In this document: positions 33,745 to 44,805 of the stretch, piece after piece
Numbering within the stretch: position 1 is the first letter of the stretch
Layout: every line of letters begins with the position of its first letter
DNA from: JAGQOZ01 sp041399205
GTDB lineage: Bacteria > Planctomycetota > Planctomycetia > Pirellulales > Pirellulaceae
Assembly: GCA_041399205.1 (NCBI GenBank)
Contig: JAWKTK010000013.1
Coordinates: forward strand, 1 to 64,000
DNA: 64,000 nt
Reading direction: 5' to 3'
Made by a program: the position numbers and the translations under genes
The notes under the pieces: model-generated
What the model was told of the DNA's origin: nothing
Seen by the model: the letters and a program-made list of their open reading frames with translations, nothing else
Database searches by the model: none

Positions 33745-35424
33745 TTAGACGACCACTTGCTTTCGTTTTCGAGCGGCATGTTCGTGGTTGGCCAATGGTT
33801 GGTGTTCGTCCAAGCCAACGATTTCTAGGGTTAGGTTGTCCAATTCGAATTCCGATTGCAGTTCATGCAGCTTCTCCATCACACTGTGGTCTACCAGATT
33901 CGTTTCCGTCAGGTCCAAGACAACGTTCTTGTGTTCCATTAGCCCCAAACTTTCAATCTGACGACGCAGTGGTATCCAATTACTGAAAATGGCCGACTTG
34001 GTGGCCGCAATACGGATTTTCGTTGGCGTATTTTCTACAACACTTAGCGAAGGACGGAACAATGATCCGACTGTCGCACCGTTGGCCAAATGGATGATGA
34101 ACTTTAAAGCAATCCCAATGCCGATACCAATCAGCAAGTCGGTTGCCAGCACGGCCACAATGGTTGTGGCAAAGATGGCCAATTGTTCGCGACCAATCTT
34201 CCAGATGTTGACAAATTCAGTGGGATGAGCCAAACGAAAACCGGTATAGACCAGCATGGCCGCCAGTGCGGCTAACGGAATTCGGTGTAGGAATGTCGGA
34301 ATCAACGCGGCACAAGCCAACAGAAAAATACCATGCCACATGTCGGCGAACCGTGTCTTTGCACCGTTGTCAATGTTCGCGCGACTTCGCACAATTTCTG
34401 AAATCATGGGCAAGCCACCAATCAACGCAACACACAAGTTGGCCGAACCCACCGCAATGACGTCTCGATCCATGTTCGTTTTGCGTTTGTACGGATCAAT
34501 CAAGTCGACTGCCTTGGCGCTGAGCAATGATTCTAGGCTACCAATCATGAAGAACATGGCGACCCATTTCCACGCTTTGGGTTGAGCCAACGCAGAAAAG
34601 TCAGGCCCCGTTAATTGTTCAAACATGCCGAACATGTGGTCCGGCATTTCCACCAAGAATTGATCGCTTAACGGGTATTGATGGCCGTGTATCACGTAAG
34701 AATGTTCATGCAACAAATCGAATCCCATGCCCATGGGGATGGCAACTAACAAAACCATGATCGGCGCCGGAACTTTTTTGGCAACGGCGACTTTCTTGCC
34801 AATCCATGGCCACAAGAACATGATCAGCAAACTGACTCCGCCAATCGCCGCAATGGCTGGATTCGCCTCCATCACAAAGTGCGGCATCTCTTTTAGCAGT
34901 TCCAGCGGTTCGCCTTTGGCGGTCACGCCCAGAGCTACCGGAAACTGTTTTAGGATGATGATGACACCAATCGCCGCCAACATGCCGTGTACAGCCGACA
35001 AGGGAAAAAATTCTCCCACAATTCCGGCGCGAACAATTCCAAATACAATTTGCAAAACGGCAGCAGCAAAACCGACAGCCAAGGCGGCTTTGTACGCCGT
35101 CATGTCAGCGTCGGACCAACCTCCGGCCATGCCGTCACCACCAAAGTCTTTGATGCAGCCAACCGCAATCACAATCAAACCTGCTGCTGGCCCTTTGATG
35201 GTCAGTTCCGAATTGCTGATAAAGGTGGCCAGGATTGAACCGACAATGGCGGTGAAAATACCGGCCAGGGGCGGATAACCGCTGGCCAGGGAAATTCCCA
35301 AGCACAACGGTAGGGCAATCAGAAAGACAAAGAAACCAGAGTGAATGTCGTACTTAAAGTACTTAGTAAAACCCGACAGATTGCCTCGAGGCACTTCCTG
35401 TATGGGAGTCGGAGACTGAGACAT
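33745..35424 (-). CDS. SulP-family anion transporter with STAS domain
   Basis: 559 residues from the ATG at 35424. A transmembrane core of the SLC26/SulP family (LPLCLGISLASGYPPLAG, ELTIKGPAAGLIVIAVG, and NLCVALIGGLPMISEIVRS near the second half) is followed by a C-terminal STAS domain (~450-545; VVLDLTETNLVDHSVMEKL). Family members carry bicarbonate, sulfate or chloride. Lying last behind the DAB genes, bicarbonate is the favoured substrate here, but sulfate cannot be excluded since the window also encodes sulfate activation. Confidence 0.88.
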   Translation of the reverse strand: MSQSPTPIQEVPRGNLSGFTKYFKYDIHSGFFVFLIALPLCLGISLASGYPPLAGIFTAIVGSILATFISNSELTIKGPAAGLIVIAVGCIKDFGGDGMAGGWSDADMTAYKAALAVGFAAAVLQIVFGIVRAGIVGEFFPLSAVHGMLAAIGVIIILKQFPVALGVTAKGEPLELLKEMPHFVMEANPAIAAIGGVSLLIMFLWPWIGKKVAVAKKVPAPIMVLLVAIPMGMGFDLLHEHSYVIHGHQYPLSDQFLVEMPDHMFGMFEQLTGPDFSALAQPKAWKWVAMFFMIGSLESLLSAKAVDLIDPYKRKTNMDRDVIAVGSANLCVALIGGLPMISEIVRSRANIDNGAKTRFADMWHGIFLLACAALIPTFLHRIPLAALAAMLVYTGFRLAHPTEFVNIWKIGREQLAIFATTIVAVLATDLLIGIGIGIALKFIIHLANGATVGSLFRPSLSVVENTPTKIRIAATKSAIFSNWIPLRRQIESLGLMEHKNVVLDLTETNLVDHSVMEKLHELQSEFELDNLTLEIVGLDEHQPLANHEHAARKRKQVVV

Positions 35425-35512
35425 GTTTCTAACCTTTTTTGGGGAAATGTATTTCAAAATTTAATTGGATTTCAATTCGATCGAACCGCTTCGTCGGTCT
35501 TGATATCTCGAC

Positions 35513-37034
35513 CTATTGTTCTTCGTTCCATGCGATTTGGTTCGAACCGATCGCTGGCGGTGTTTCGAAGGCACCGTTGGGCTGCGTTCCCGCGTGCGAA
35601 TGAGCATCTGTTGGCAATTCCGTCGCTTGACCGTTACGACTCTCCAGCAGCTTTACCGCCGCGTGATACCGCGAACCGACTCCTGGTTGAGGAATCAGGC
35701 CACCGCCCAAAATCAGGCCGGCAAACACAATTACGGCAATTCGTTCTGAAGGACGAGCAAACAGTGGGACTGCCGACACGTGGCGACATCCCGTGAAGAC
35801 TCGGAAATACCCATGGACAATGGCAATGCCGTTTAGCGCGGCGGCAAACACCACGATGCCGCCCACCCAACCGCTGATGGCGACGGCACCTTCGGTCAGT
35901 AGTTCCATGCCGATAAATCCGACCGTGCCCGGGAATCCGATCGACGAAAGTCCTGTCAATAGAAACAGGCCTGCCAAGGTCGGCATTTGTTCGTACAGTC
36001 CGTGGTATTGGCTTAGCGAAATCCGTCCAATCCTGGATTCGACACATCGCAACGTGATTCCGAATCCAGCCAAAGAAAGACCGACCGAAAGCCAAACGCA
36101 CAATCCGCCTGTCAGGCCAATAGGGGTTGCCAATTCCAAGCCAACCAGAACCAACGACGCGTGGCTCAGCAGCAAGTAACAGAAAAAACGTCTCGCTTCC
36201 GTCTGCACCAGCGCCATGCCGGCCGCATAGACGGCGGTGATCAATGACATGACGGCAATGCATTCCAGCGACCACTGTGGTGCGATGGGCAGAATCAAAC
36301 GCATCACCACATAGGCGCCCGTTAGCGGCGTGACGAACAGCAACGCGGTGCCGAATGTGGCTTTTTCAAACAAGTCAGTCATCCAGCAGTGAACTGGTAC
36401 CACTCCGCTGCGCATCAACGCACCAATGGCCAGCAAGCCTACGGCGAATCCGTTTGCCTGGAAAGCCGCCAGATTCGCATGCATTTCTTCTGGCATCGTG
36501 ATGTCAATCCAAAGCCAACCTAACAACAACGCCAAAGTGGAAAGACCCATGTGTAGTGCGAAGACACGAGTCGACTGACCGCGACGCCGCAGTTCCAACC
36601 AAGGCGGAACGCAGGAAACAGCCATCAAGGCAATGATCATCCACGGCCGCCGACAGCTGAGCGTGGCCAGGATGATCGCTTCGCCGACCAGGGCCCAACC
36701 AAACGAAAAGCGTCCCGACTTGGTTCGCTGAGTCGATAGGATGACCATCAAGTAAAGCAATCCGGCCAGTGGTAACAGCGGCGCGCTCAGTTCGTCCACC
36801 ACAAAGACGTCGCCATGAGCCAGCCAGCCCAAGACGTCCCAATGGTCATGGGCTTCAAACGTGTGCAAACTGACAAAGTCTAGCCATTCGCAGACAGTGC
36901 AAAAAGACCAGACCACAAAAGGCAATACAACGCGTCCGAGCCAGTTCGCGAGTTGTACTGAACCCGGCGGCAAATGCGCCCAGTAACGCCAAGCAGATAG
37001 ACAGTTCTAGCCATGGTAAATGCAATTCGGCCAT
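35513..37034 (-). pseudogene. NuoM-like proton-conducting subunit of the DAB locus, frameshifted at its N terminus
   Basis: A multi-spanning protein of the proton-conducting antiporter/NDH family (FQANGFAVGLLAIGALMRSG, SGVVPVHCWMTDLFEKATF, YLLLSHASLVLVGLEL, SIGFPGTVGFIGMELL), carrying the conserved membrane Lys/Glu/His positions of NuoM/MrpD-type subunits. The true ATG is at 37034, overlapping the DabB stop (TAATG), giving MAELHLPWLELSICLALLG. One surplus base in the run of five A at 36901-36905 throws the frame off; four would join GLVF to CTVCEWLDFVSL. Without correction only a TTG start at 36973 is available. Likely functional if this is a sequencing error. Confidence 0.78.
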
Positions 37035-38479
37035 TAGAATAACTCCTCAATCAAATCTGCTTCGCTCCATTCGTTGGCCCATGGCGACGGTGACTTGCGT
37101 TTGGAAACCACATCGTCGGTGTTTCGTTCGTACGCACCGTTGACCGGTTGGCCACTGGCTCCGGACAGCCAATCGGTCCAGCGCCGTTCGGCCGCATTGC
37201 ACCAACGGAATATTCGCAACAACGGCTGAGCCACATAGTCAGACAGCACCGCGTCAAAGTAGCCTCGTTCCAACGCAAAACGGTAGATCCACAAACTGAC
37301 GCCGGGCGGTAGCACCTTGGCCCAAAACGATTGGCCTTTGGTCAACCGAGCTCCAATGGCGTTTTCCAAACGGTTGTAGTCTTGCAACAGCGTGGGAGCT
37401 CGTAGAAGCTGCAGTGTTCGCAAGCAAGCGTGACCGATAATGTGGATCAGTGCGATGTAGCGAAGGCCACAACCGATTTCACAAATAATGATGCCCACTT
37501 GGGTTAGCGAAGCAAACGCCAAGGCGCTTTTCACGTCACTTTGGACTCGAGCGGCAATAGCGCCAAAAATCGCCGACGCCACACCCACCGTAATCACCAC
37601 GGCACTCAACACCCAAGACAGCTCCAGAATCGGACTGACTCGCAGCAGCAAGTACGCACCTAAGTGCACCGACAACGCACCGTAAAAGACGGCACTGGAC
37701 GGGGTTGGCCCTTCCATCGCTCGAGGCAACCAGCCGGAAAAAGGCACCGTGCGCTGATTTGCCCATGGCCGCTACCAGCAACAAAATACCGATGACAAAC
37801 GCCTGATTCTCCGTGATCGTAGCGACGCTTTCTGGCCAAACCCTTTGCCCATGAGGCCTTCAAAATCACCTTGACCAGTCATGTGGTGCAGTAGCAGGGC
37901 CGCAATCAAGAATGCGGCGTCGGCAATTCGATAGACCGACCAGACTCGTAAACCGTTGCGCACGGGCGACAGATGTTCGTGGAAGTAAGCGACTAGCAAT
38001 GCGGACGAAAGGCCCACCAGTTCCCAGCCGAAGAACAAAGTTTCGATGGTGCCGCCAATCGTCGAGACGACCATGCCCAGCAAAAATAACGAATAGAATA
38101 AAAAGAACCGCCGGAAGCCTCGTTCGCGGTGCAAGTAATGGGTCGTAAACGCGCCCACAATTCCGCACAACAGAAACGACAACATCACCAGGGGTACAGA
38201 CAAGCGGTCGAACACAAACTTCAAATGAAAGTGAAAATGTTGTTCGGGAATATTGACCCAGTTGCCCAATTCAATGGGAACGTGCCGAGTGTCCGTGGCT
38301 AACATGATGCCCAGGATCATTAGGGCCGAAATCAACCCGATCCAAACGGCCGCTTGCGTCAGGCGCGCAATCACACGTTCGCTCAACTGCACGGAAAGTA
38401 GGGTGGCCATTCCATACGTCGCCAGTAGCAGCGCGGGACTGCCCACCACAATTGTGCCTAAAATTTGTGTCCAATTCAT
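37034..38479 (-). pseudogene. dabB: DabB: NuoL-like membrane subunit of an inorganic-carbon transporter, two frame disruptions
   Basis: The N-terminal half (MNWTQILGTIVV, ETLFFGWELVGLSSALLVAY) and C-terminal half (VPFSGWLPRAMEGPTPSSA, SDVKSALAFASLTQVGII) are textbook NuoL/MrpA-type antiporter sequence. The reading frame breaks at 37829-37831, where an A is missing (minus strand AAA for AAAA), and again near 37750, where a base is extra. Between them QAFVIGILLLVAAMGKSA lies in another frame. In DAB systems this membrane subunit couples ion gradients to the cytoplasmic CO2-hydrating subunit DabA, encoded upstream here. Compensating small indels make sequencing error likely. Confidence 0.78.
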
Positions 38480-38541
38480 CCGCTTATGTTTCTCGTTTCA
38501 ATGCGCTGGAAATTTTGTGTGTGGTTATGCCGTCGCGATGA

Positions 38542-41500
38542 TCATGATGACGGGTTGCGTGGTAATATCGTGGCGAATCCTAAGTGTTCTCGATGTCCGC
38601 GATACCATTCGATGGAACTTTCCACGGTGGGCAAGTTCAGTGATTCAGATTCGTAACGCACGAATTCCCCGTTGCGAAAAAGGTGAATGGTCGAAGTTTC
38701 CGGATGAAGTGTGGCCACTTGGACCCAGCCTCCTTTCACCAGCCGCTCGATCGGCGGATTGGCGTCGATGATCTTGGATAGCGTTTCCGGAGTGGATTCG
38801 ATCACAAACAAAATGCGCATCGGTTCGTGAATTTCGACCATCTGCGCGGACAAGCCAGGCCGCAAGTCGCTGGCCGCGCCCGACATGACTCCCAGCAACG
38901 AAGTAATATTGTGTGGCAGCTTGGAACCACAGCCGTAGCCTTCGGGATCGACCGTGGAAAAGTAGTATTCCAAACTGATGCCGGCGCAGACCGGAATGAC
39001 CGCTTGTAACAGCTTTTGCAAGATCGATCCCGATTCATCGTCTTGCGAAGGATCGTACGACGTCAAGAATGCGCGGCGGTCCAAAAACAGGCCTCGAGAC
39101 CACGCGCGGCGACCGACAAAGCAGAGCGAATTGGTGGCGTGGTTGTATTCTGGCCGAGCTTGTGACAAATCTTCTGCTCGAGCTTGCACGTGGCGCAACG
39201 CAGCGGCGGGCGAAATATCTAAATCAGCCGACTGGAATCTTCGGCAACGTTCGTGCGCATCACGTTGTCGCGCTTCATCAATGTTGTTACGAATGCGTTC
39301 GAACAAAGCTCGATGCGAAAACGGCACTCGATCCAAATCAAAATACGTCACGCTGTCGTCGCATGTATTGTGGTAACCGCCTAGAAAAACGGTGTCTTCG
39401 GGAATCTGCACCCCGTTTTCCAACAGTCTCGCTCGCACGCGATGATCGTTTGCCATCTGCGCGAACGCGCGAGCATTCGGGCCGCCTCGCCCACCGCTAC
39501 ACGCTCCGCAGTTGTAAGCCGATTCGTGCGGATTGTTCAGACTGCCCGAACCATGTCCCAGAACCAGAACAAAGGGTGACAAGCGGTTCACGATGCCCAT
39601 AGCGCGCAAGCCGCCTTCGACAATGCTGGTCATTTCGTTTAGCGAATAACCCAAATGCCCGTGATCGGGACCGGGCTGGGGTTCGGTTCGTTCCAAATGC
39701 AATTCTGAAAATGACGGCTGCACAATGCGGCTGACCCATTGGCGAATTTGGGCCGTGGTCAACGGAAAAGCTACTCGCGCCACCAACGGAAACGTGGCCA
39801 GCGAACCTAATAGGCCGGTGACCAATCCACCTAGGAAGGTGCGCGAACCAAGATGAACTCGATGAGTGGCTTGGCCCAGCGTGCGACGGCTTCCTTCTTG
39901 GCGTCGACTGTGAGAAATTCGCGAATACAACGGTTCTTCTCGGACATAGTGCTGTGGCACAATATTCACGGGGCACAGCGGACGAAAGTGTGCTTCAGTC
40001 AAGCCTTGGTAGTACATTGCCACGCCATAGAAACCGGCAATGCCGTACGTTTCACAAGCGGGATCAATCTCTTCAAGTGCTCGGCGAAACGATTCTTCGC
40101 GATCATCAATGCAGCACGCAACTTGATATGCCGGGAGTGTTGGTCGAGCGGCAGTGTGGGTCTGTTCATGCTGCCGTTTTGTGTGAGCACAAACCGCGTC
40201 CAATGATTGGTGACAGTATTTTCGTTCGTAGGCAAAGTGGTAGACGCGTCGGCGCTTAATGGATGAAAACGCTTCTACTTCGGCCAAGATGGACCGCCAT
40301 TGTTCGGCATTGACGGAACTTAATTCGCGAGGTCGCCAGCGACAAACTTGGGCCAGTTGAAACAACGTATACGCTCGCTCTTCTTCGCTTGGTTGCGAAG
40401 CGGGGTTACTTTCGGATAGCCAATGTTTCAGTTCGCATATCGGTCGTTCGAATCCAAGATCCTGCCGAGCGACATAGGCGATGGCGTAACGCTCGAGGAT
40501 GAGGCGGACCGCCAAGAACTCGGTCAATGTCCCTTGCGCCGCGGGTTTGGGTGTCCATGGCGCATTGGTTTCTAACTGCCAGATCATTCCCGCCCAGCCT
40601 CGTAATGCCAACAGCGTTTCTTGAATAAAGGCTTGCCGTTCCTGGGCGGATACGCCTAGTTGATTGAGCGAATCTTCAATGGAATCGGCGGCGGTGGTTT
40701 GGCTGGACGTCAGTCGCTGCAGTTCGGCCACCATCCCCTTCATCCAAGTTGCCGGTGTGGAATAGCGTTGACCGTAAATTTTCAGGAACGCTTTGAAGAA
40801 ACCTTCACCGTCAGGCAGTTGCCAACCGGCAAAACCCTGATCGACAAAGGACGCGGTAAAGCGAATTAAAAGATCGTGGACCAACAGATCCGTGTCCTGC
40901 GTTCCCGCCGCTAGTAATAAGTCTCGATGTCGAACCAAAGTTCGAGCACGCCTGCGTCGATCCTGTTGCGGTAAATCTCCGCTTCGAGCAGCCTGTTGCA
41001 CGCCTTCCATGCACAAGGCCCATAGCAATTGCAGCGTCACCGCTTCCCACGCGCGTTCGTCTCCTGCTTTTAATTGTGGGACGCCGTTTCGCCCTAGGAC
41101 TCGTTGTACCGCGGAAGGAAAGGAAGCCACGTTTCTGCCCTGCACCCAGTCACGCGTGTCCGCAATCATCTGGTTGCGAATGGCAGCTGGTGTTTCCGCG
41201 CGAAATCGTTGTAATGCGTCTGTTTCCGCGATTGTCCAGCGCAAGCTGGCTCGACTGGGCGAATACAACGGAAACTGCAACATCGCCAAACGCAGTGCGT
41301 AGCGAGTTCCAAAGGCGCTGACCAGCACGTCGGCATGTTCGCCCATTTCGTCTAAGAGGACCGATTCCAAATCGGAATGTCGAATGCGACCTTCGCTCAA
41401 TCGCTTGCGATACGTCGATTCGGCAAGGTACGGTTCGCACTCGAACAGGCCCACTCCTTGTTCCACAGCCTCCGCGAACAATGTCTCTTCTAAGGCATGC

Positions 41501-41640
41501 AGCGTGTTGTGATGTACAAAGACGGTGATCGGACCTTGCGTCGGCAACAGGTGCGAAGCGTGGTCAATCTGAGCTTGGAGTTCCGGAGTGGTGCCCAATG
41601 GGTGGTGTGCGTTGTTCGTAGCGATCGATTTCACAGACAC
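38542..41640 (-). CDS. dabA: DabA: DUF2309 zinc protein of inorganic-carbon uptake
   Basis: About 1,032 residues. Zinc-site motifs of the DabA family are present: VACCIDDREESFR (Cys ~511, Asp ~513) and LGHGSGSLNNPHESAYNCGA (His ~696, Cys ~709), the beta-carbonic-anhydrase-like site proposed to hydrate CO2 one-way. Length fits the longer DabA members. The start is chosen at GTG 41640 because AGGA lies 9 bases upstream; TTG at 41667 has no such site. First gene of the operon dabA-dabB-nuoM-like-SulP. Known DAB systems supply bicarbonate to autotrophs and some heterotrophs; here its use is unknown. The protein is intact. Confidence 0.9.
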   Translation of the reverse strand: MSVKSIATNNAHHPLGTTPELQAQIDHASHLLPTQGPITVFVHHNTLHALEETLFAEAVEQGVGLFECEPYLAESTYRKRLSEGRIRHSDLESVLLDEMGEHADVLVSAFGTRYALRLAMLQFPLYSPSRASLRWTIAETDALQRFRAETPAAIRNQMIADTRDWVQGRNVASFPSAVQRVLGRNGVPQLKAGDERAWEAVTLQLLWALCMEGVQQAARSGDLPQQDRRRRARTLVRHRDLLLAAGTQDTDLLVHDLLIRFTASFVDQGFAGWQLPDGEGFFKAFLKIYGQRYSTPATWMKGMVAELQRLTSSQTTAADSIEDSLNQLGVSAQERQAFIQETLLALRGWAGMIWQLETNAPWTPKPAAQGTLTEFLAVRLILERYAIAYVARQDLGFERPICELKHWLSESNPASQPSEEERAYTLFQLAQVCRWRPRELSSVNAEQWRSILAEVEAFSSIKRRRVYHFAYERKYCHQSLDAVCAHTKRQHEQTHTAARPTLPAYQVACCIDDREESFRRALEEIDPACETYGIAGFYGVAMYYQGLTEAHFRPLCPVNIVPQHYVREEPLYSRISHSRRQEGSRRTLGQATHRVHLGSRTFLGGLVTGLLGSLATFPLVARVAFPLTTAQIRQWVSRIVQPSFSELHLERTEPQPGPDHGHLGYSLNEMTSIVEGGLRAMGIVNRLSPFVLVLGHGSGSLNNPHESAYNCGACSGGRGGPNARAFAQMANDHRVRARLLENGVQIPEDTVFLGGYHNTCDDSVTYFDLDRVPFSHRALFERIRNNIDEARQRDAHERCRRFQSADLDISPAAALRHVQARAEDLSQARPEYNHATNSLCFVGRRAWSRGLFLDRRAFLTSYDPSQDDESGSILQKLLQAVIPVCAGISLEYYFSTVDPEGYGCGSKLPHNITSLLGVMSGAASDLRPGLSAQMVEIHEPMRILFVIESTPETLSKIIDANPPIERLVKGGWVQVATLHPETSTIHLFRNGEFVRYESESLNLPTVESSIEWYRGHREHLGFATILPRNPSS

Positions 41641-42053
41641 TGCGGATGTTCCTATGGGCCATTCCAAGATTCGGCAAACGACCGGCGATCAAGCGAACCG
41701 TCGGCAGATTCGCTTCCGTTAGGCAATCGCCGTGCCGGTATCAGCGAAACGTCCACTTTTTCTTTTCGTTTGGTCGTCGTCCGACTGTGCCGTTCAACGT
41801 TTATCAACGCAAATATGTGTCTTGGCAAAGAAATGGATCTGTGCACCGGTTTGCTTTTGCGGAAAGTGCGGCGTGGCGAGTGTTTGCCGACACGGTCAAA
41901 CTGCAAAAGATTGCACTGGGGTAGGCTGGAAATGCAAATTGTTGCACACGGGCCGAATCCGATTATTTCGACCGTTCAGCTGGACGATGTAGAAATTCGC
42001 AAAACATTTTTTCGCCGGAGTTGATGATCACTAATTGACAAGGATGTCACGAG
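41641..42053. other. Divergent intergenic region dabA/porin
   Basis: About 410 bases between divergent genes, probably holding both promoters. Short open frames on the plus strand across 41646-42024 show no protein-like pattern. No clear hairpin or operator was recognised. Confidence 0.35.
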
Positions 42054-43415
42054 ATGGTTCGAACAAATCGCAATCTGTTGTTGATTGGAGTGCTTTTGGG
42101 CGTGTTGGTTGGACGTTCGGCCTGGAGTCAAGAGTCACACGAATGGTCGCAAGTGCTGGGTCGGCTCGAGGCGGTCGAATCGGAACTGGCGTCGTTGAAA
42201 TCAGAGTCAAGCGAGTCTGGTTCGGTGGAATACATTCCGCCATTTCCAACATGCGATCCAACACCGCCGGCTCCCGAATTTCCTACGATCAAAGTGGGAG
42301 GATTCTTCCAAGCAGACAGCGGTTGGTTTTATCAGGACGACACCAACATTGCGTCGGTGGGAGACGTTCAAGATGGAGCGGACTTTCGTCGTGCACGAAT
42401 CAATGTGCGAGGCAACGTTTTTGAGAACGTGGCGTACATGATGGAGTTCGACTTTGGGTTTCCCGGTCGGCCCAGCTTTATGGACGTGTACTTTGATATT
42501 CAAAAGACATGGCTGGGCACGATCCGCGTGGGACAATGGCGACAGCCGTTTGGTATGGACGGCCTGACTAGCGTCAAGGAAATGACGTTTTTAGAACGAG
42601 GCTTGCCGTTTGCGTTCTTGCCATTTCGCCAAATCGGGATCGGCTTTTTTAATCACAATGCGGAGGAAACCGTGACCTGGGCGTTGTCCGGTTTTCGCTT
42701 TCCAACCGATCCGTTTGGCGGCAATGTTGGTGATTCTGGCGGCTATGGTTTGGCCAGCCGTATCACGACCATTCTTTGGCATAATCCCGAAGAGACTCGA
42801 TTGCTCCACTTAGGTGCCGGCTACACCATGGGTAACCCCGCCAACAATCTTGTTCGTTATCGCAATCAGCCTGAATTCTTCATCAGCGAAACGGGCGGTT
42901 CGGATATCGCGCCCGCTGGCGTTCCAACAAATGTACCGGTGTTTGTGGATACCGGTGCCATTAACACGGACACGTTTCAGCAAGCGTCATTGGAACTAGC
43001 TGCGCTGGTTGGTTCGTTACATATACAGTCCGAAGCGATTGTCGCCGCGGTGAAACAAAGCAACGGAGACACGGCTACGTTTAGCGGAGCGTATGCCCAA
43101 GCGGGTTACGTGTTGACGGGCGAAGTTCGGCCGTACGTCAGAAACAACGGTGTTTTTGGGCGAATTAAGCCGAAGCGCAGTTTCGGGACTCAAGGAATCG
43201 GCGCATGGGAAATTGCCTGCCGTTGGTCGTACTTGGATCTTAATGACAGCAATATTGCCGGTGGATATTTGCATAATGCCACGGTCGGCCTGAATTGGTA
43301 CTTGAATCCCAACACCAAAGTGCAATTTAATTACATACATTCGTTTTTGGATGATCCGTTGTTGTACAAAAGCGAAGCCGATATTTTTGCACTACGCGGC
43401 CAGATTGATTTCTAG
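42054..43415 (+). CDS. Outer-membrane porin, phosphate-selective O/P type
   Basis: 453 residues. A signal peptide (hydrophobic to about residue 25) is followed by a short coiled coil (WSQVLGRLEAVESELASL), a proline-rich linker, then a beta-barrel with the OprO/OprP-family opening IKVGGFFQADSGWF...DFRRARINVRGNVFENVAYM and a terminal strand ending in F. Such porins pass phosphate or other anions across the outer membrane. It sits divergently beside the DAB operon and directly upstream of a two-component pair, so control by that pair is a reasonable guess. Substrate not provable. Confidence 0.85.
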   Translation: MVRTNRNLLLIGVLLGVLVGRSAWSQESHEWSQVLGRLEAVESELASLKSESSESGSVEYIPPFPTCDPTPPAPEFPTIKVGGFFQADSGWFYQDDTNIASVGDVQDGADFRRARINVRGNVFENVAYMMEFDFGFPGRPSFMDVYFDIQKTWLGTIRVGQWRQPFGMDGLTSVKEMTFLERGLPFAFLPFRQIGIGFFNHNAEETVTWALSGFRFPTDPFGGNVGDSGGYGLASRITTILWHNPEETRLLHLGAGYTMGNPANNLVRYRNQPEFFISETGGSDIAPAGVPTNVPVFVDTGAINTDTFQQASLELAALVGSLHIQSEAIVAAVKQSNGDTATFSGAYAQAGYVLTGEVRPYVRNNGVFGRIKPKRSFGTQGIGAWEIACRWSYLDLNDSNIAGGYLHNATVGLNWYLNPNTKVQFNYIHSFLDDPLLYKSEADIFALRGQIDF

Positions 43416-43443
43416 GCCGTTTTCTTTCACGAATTCGTGAGAC

Positions 43444-44805
43444 ATGTTTCAAGTTCGCCGGTCTGATTCTGTTAGTCCCTTTCGATGGGCCGTCATTGCC
43501 TTGTTGTGTCTCAGCTTGGCTGCGCTGGGCATTACCATTTGGATCATGGTTGATTTTCTTCGCGAGCAGGAGATTGTCCGTCGTTTGATTCAGCAGTTGC
43601 CTAGCGAAGCCATGCCCGATGCTCGGAAACTGGCGGGTGAACTCAAGTGGCAATTTCGACTGGCGATGTTGGTGGTCCTGAACGTGATTGCCACTGCCTG
43701 TGCCGTGGCGCTGTTGTCTCGAGCCTACAGTAGCTCGCAAGCATCTTTGCGAAATATCAAAATCTTGGCCAGCGATATCCTGAACAGTATGGATTTGGCT
43801 GTGCTAACCACGGATCTGGAAGGGACGATCACCAGTTGTAATCGGCCCGGATACGAAATGCTGGAAACCACGGAAGCGATTCTGGGAAAGAAGGTTTTCG
43901 ATGTTTTTGCCGATGTACCGGTGGAAGCGTTTCGTCGCGAAGCCATGGCCAACGCCAAATCGAATATTGCGAATAAGCTGTTTCGCGACTTTGAACTTAC
44001 TAAAGGAGACCACACCAAAACGTTGCGAGGCTTCTGTCAGCCGCTGACCGATTCTAATCAAGTGGAGATCGGTAGTGTTTTGCAGCTGCGCGATGTGACG
44101 GAACGATTGCTGATTGAACAACAGATTCATCGCATGGAACGCTACATGGGCATGGGATCGTTGGCTGTTGGCTTGCATCACGAAATCAAAAACCCGTTGG
44201 CCGCTCTGTCCCTGCACGTGCAACTGCTGGACGAACAACTGTTGAAGAAAAATCCGAACGAAGAAGCACTGCAATGTTTGGACGTACTGAAGTCCGAAAT
44301 TGGCCGAATTGCAGGCGTTTTAGAGAGTTTTCGTGACTACGCGTCAATTGACACGCTGCATGTTTCCGACGTCAATGTTGCTTCGCTGTTGGAACGCATG
44401 ATTTCATTGGTTTCACCTCAAGCAACGCAGGGAAACATTGCCGTATTTGTTCAGGTTCCCCAAGACTTGCCTTCGATTCAGGCGGATCAGGCCAAGGTAG
44501 AACAGATGCTGCTGAATCTTTTGCTGAACGCCATTCAAGCCATGCCCGACGGAGGAAAGTTGGCGATTCGAGCCTCCGCGGTAGACAACCTGGTGCATAT
44601 TGCCATTCGAGATACGGGGCCCGGCATCCCCGACAATTTAATGGAACGAGTCTTCGATCCTTATTTTTCTACCAAACGCCATGGAACCGGCATGGGACTT
44701 GCAATATGCGAAAAGATAGTTCGCCAGCATCAGGGCCGTTTGGAACTGATTAATGCGAACCCAGGTACGAAAGTGGAAATCGCACTTCCCATCGAGGTGA
44801 CATGA
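43444..44805 (+). CDS. Membrane sensor histidine kinase with PAS domain
   Basis: 453 residues. Two transmembrane helices (~14-36 and ~72-94) frame a small periplasmic loop, then a PAS domain (~100-215), an H-box with the phospho-accepting histidine in LHHEIKNPLAALSLHVQL (~246), and the ATPase with N-box LLLNAIQAMPDGG, G1 RDTGPGIP and G2 GTGMGLAI. It is an NtrB-like kinase. Its stop overlaps the expected ATG of the response regulator (ATGA at 44802), so the two are made together. The signal is unknown; the neighbouring porin may be a target. Confidence 0.92.
   Translation: MFQVRRSDSVSPFRWAVIALLCLSLAALGITIWIMVDFLREQEIVRRLIQQLPSEAMPDARKLAGELKWQFRLAMLVVLNVIATACAVALLSRAYSSSQASLRNIKILASDILNSMDLAVLTTDLEGTITSCNRPGYEMLETTEAILGKKVFDVFADVPVEAFRREAMANAKSNIANKLFRDFELTKGDHTKTLRGFCQPLTDSNQVEIGSVLQLRDVTERLLIEQQIHRMERYMGMGSLAVGLHHEIKNPLAALSLHVQLLDEQLLKKNPNEEALQCLDVLKSEIGRIAGVLESFRDYASIDTLHVSDVNVASLLERMISLVSPQATQGNIAVFVQVPQDLPSIQADQAKVEQMLLNLLLNAIQAMPDGGKLAIRASAVDNLVHIAIRDTGPGIPDNLMERVFDPYFSTKRHGTGMGLAICEKIVRQHQGRLELINANPGTKVEIALPIEVT

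Noticed and set aside
41497..42024. Plus-strand frame spanning the dabA start and porin promoter
   Set aside because: Mostly antisense to dabA, with low-complexity translation and no support for a start.
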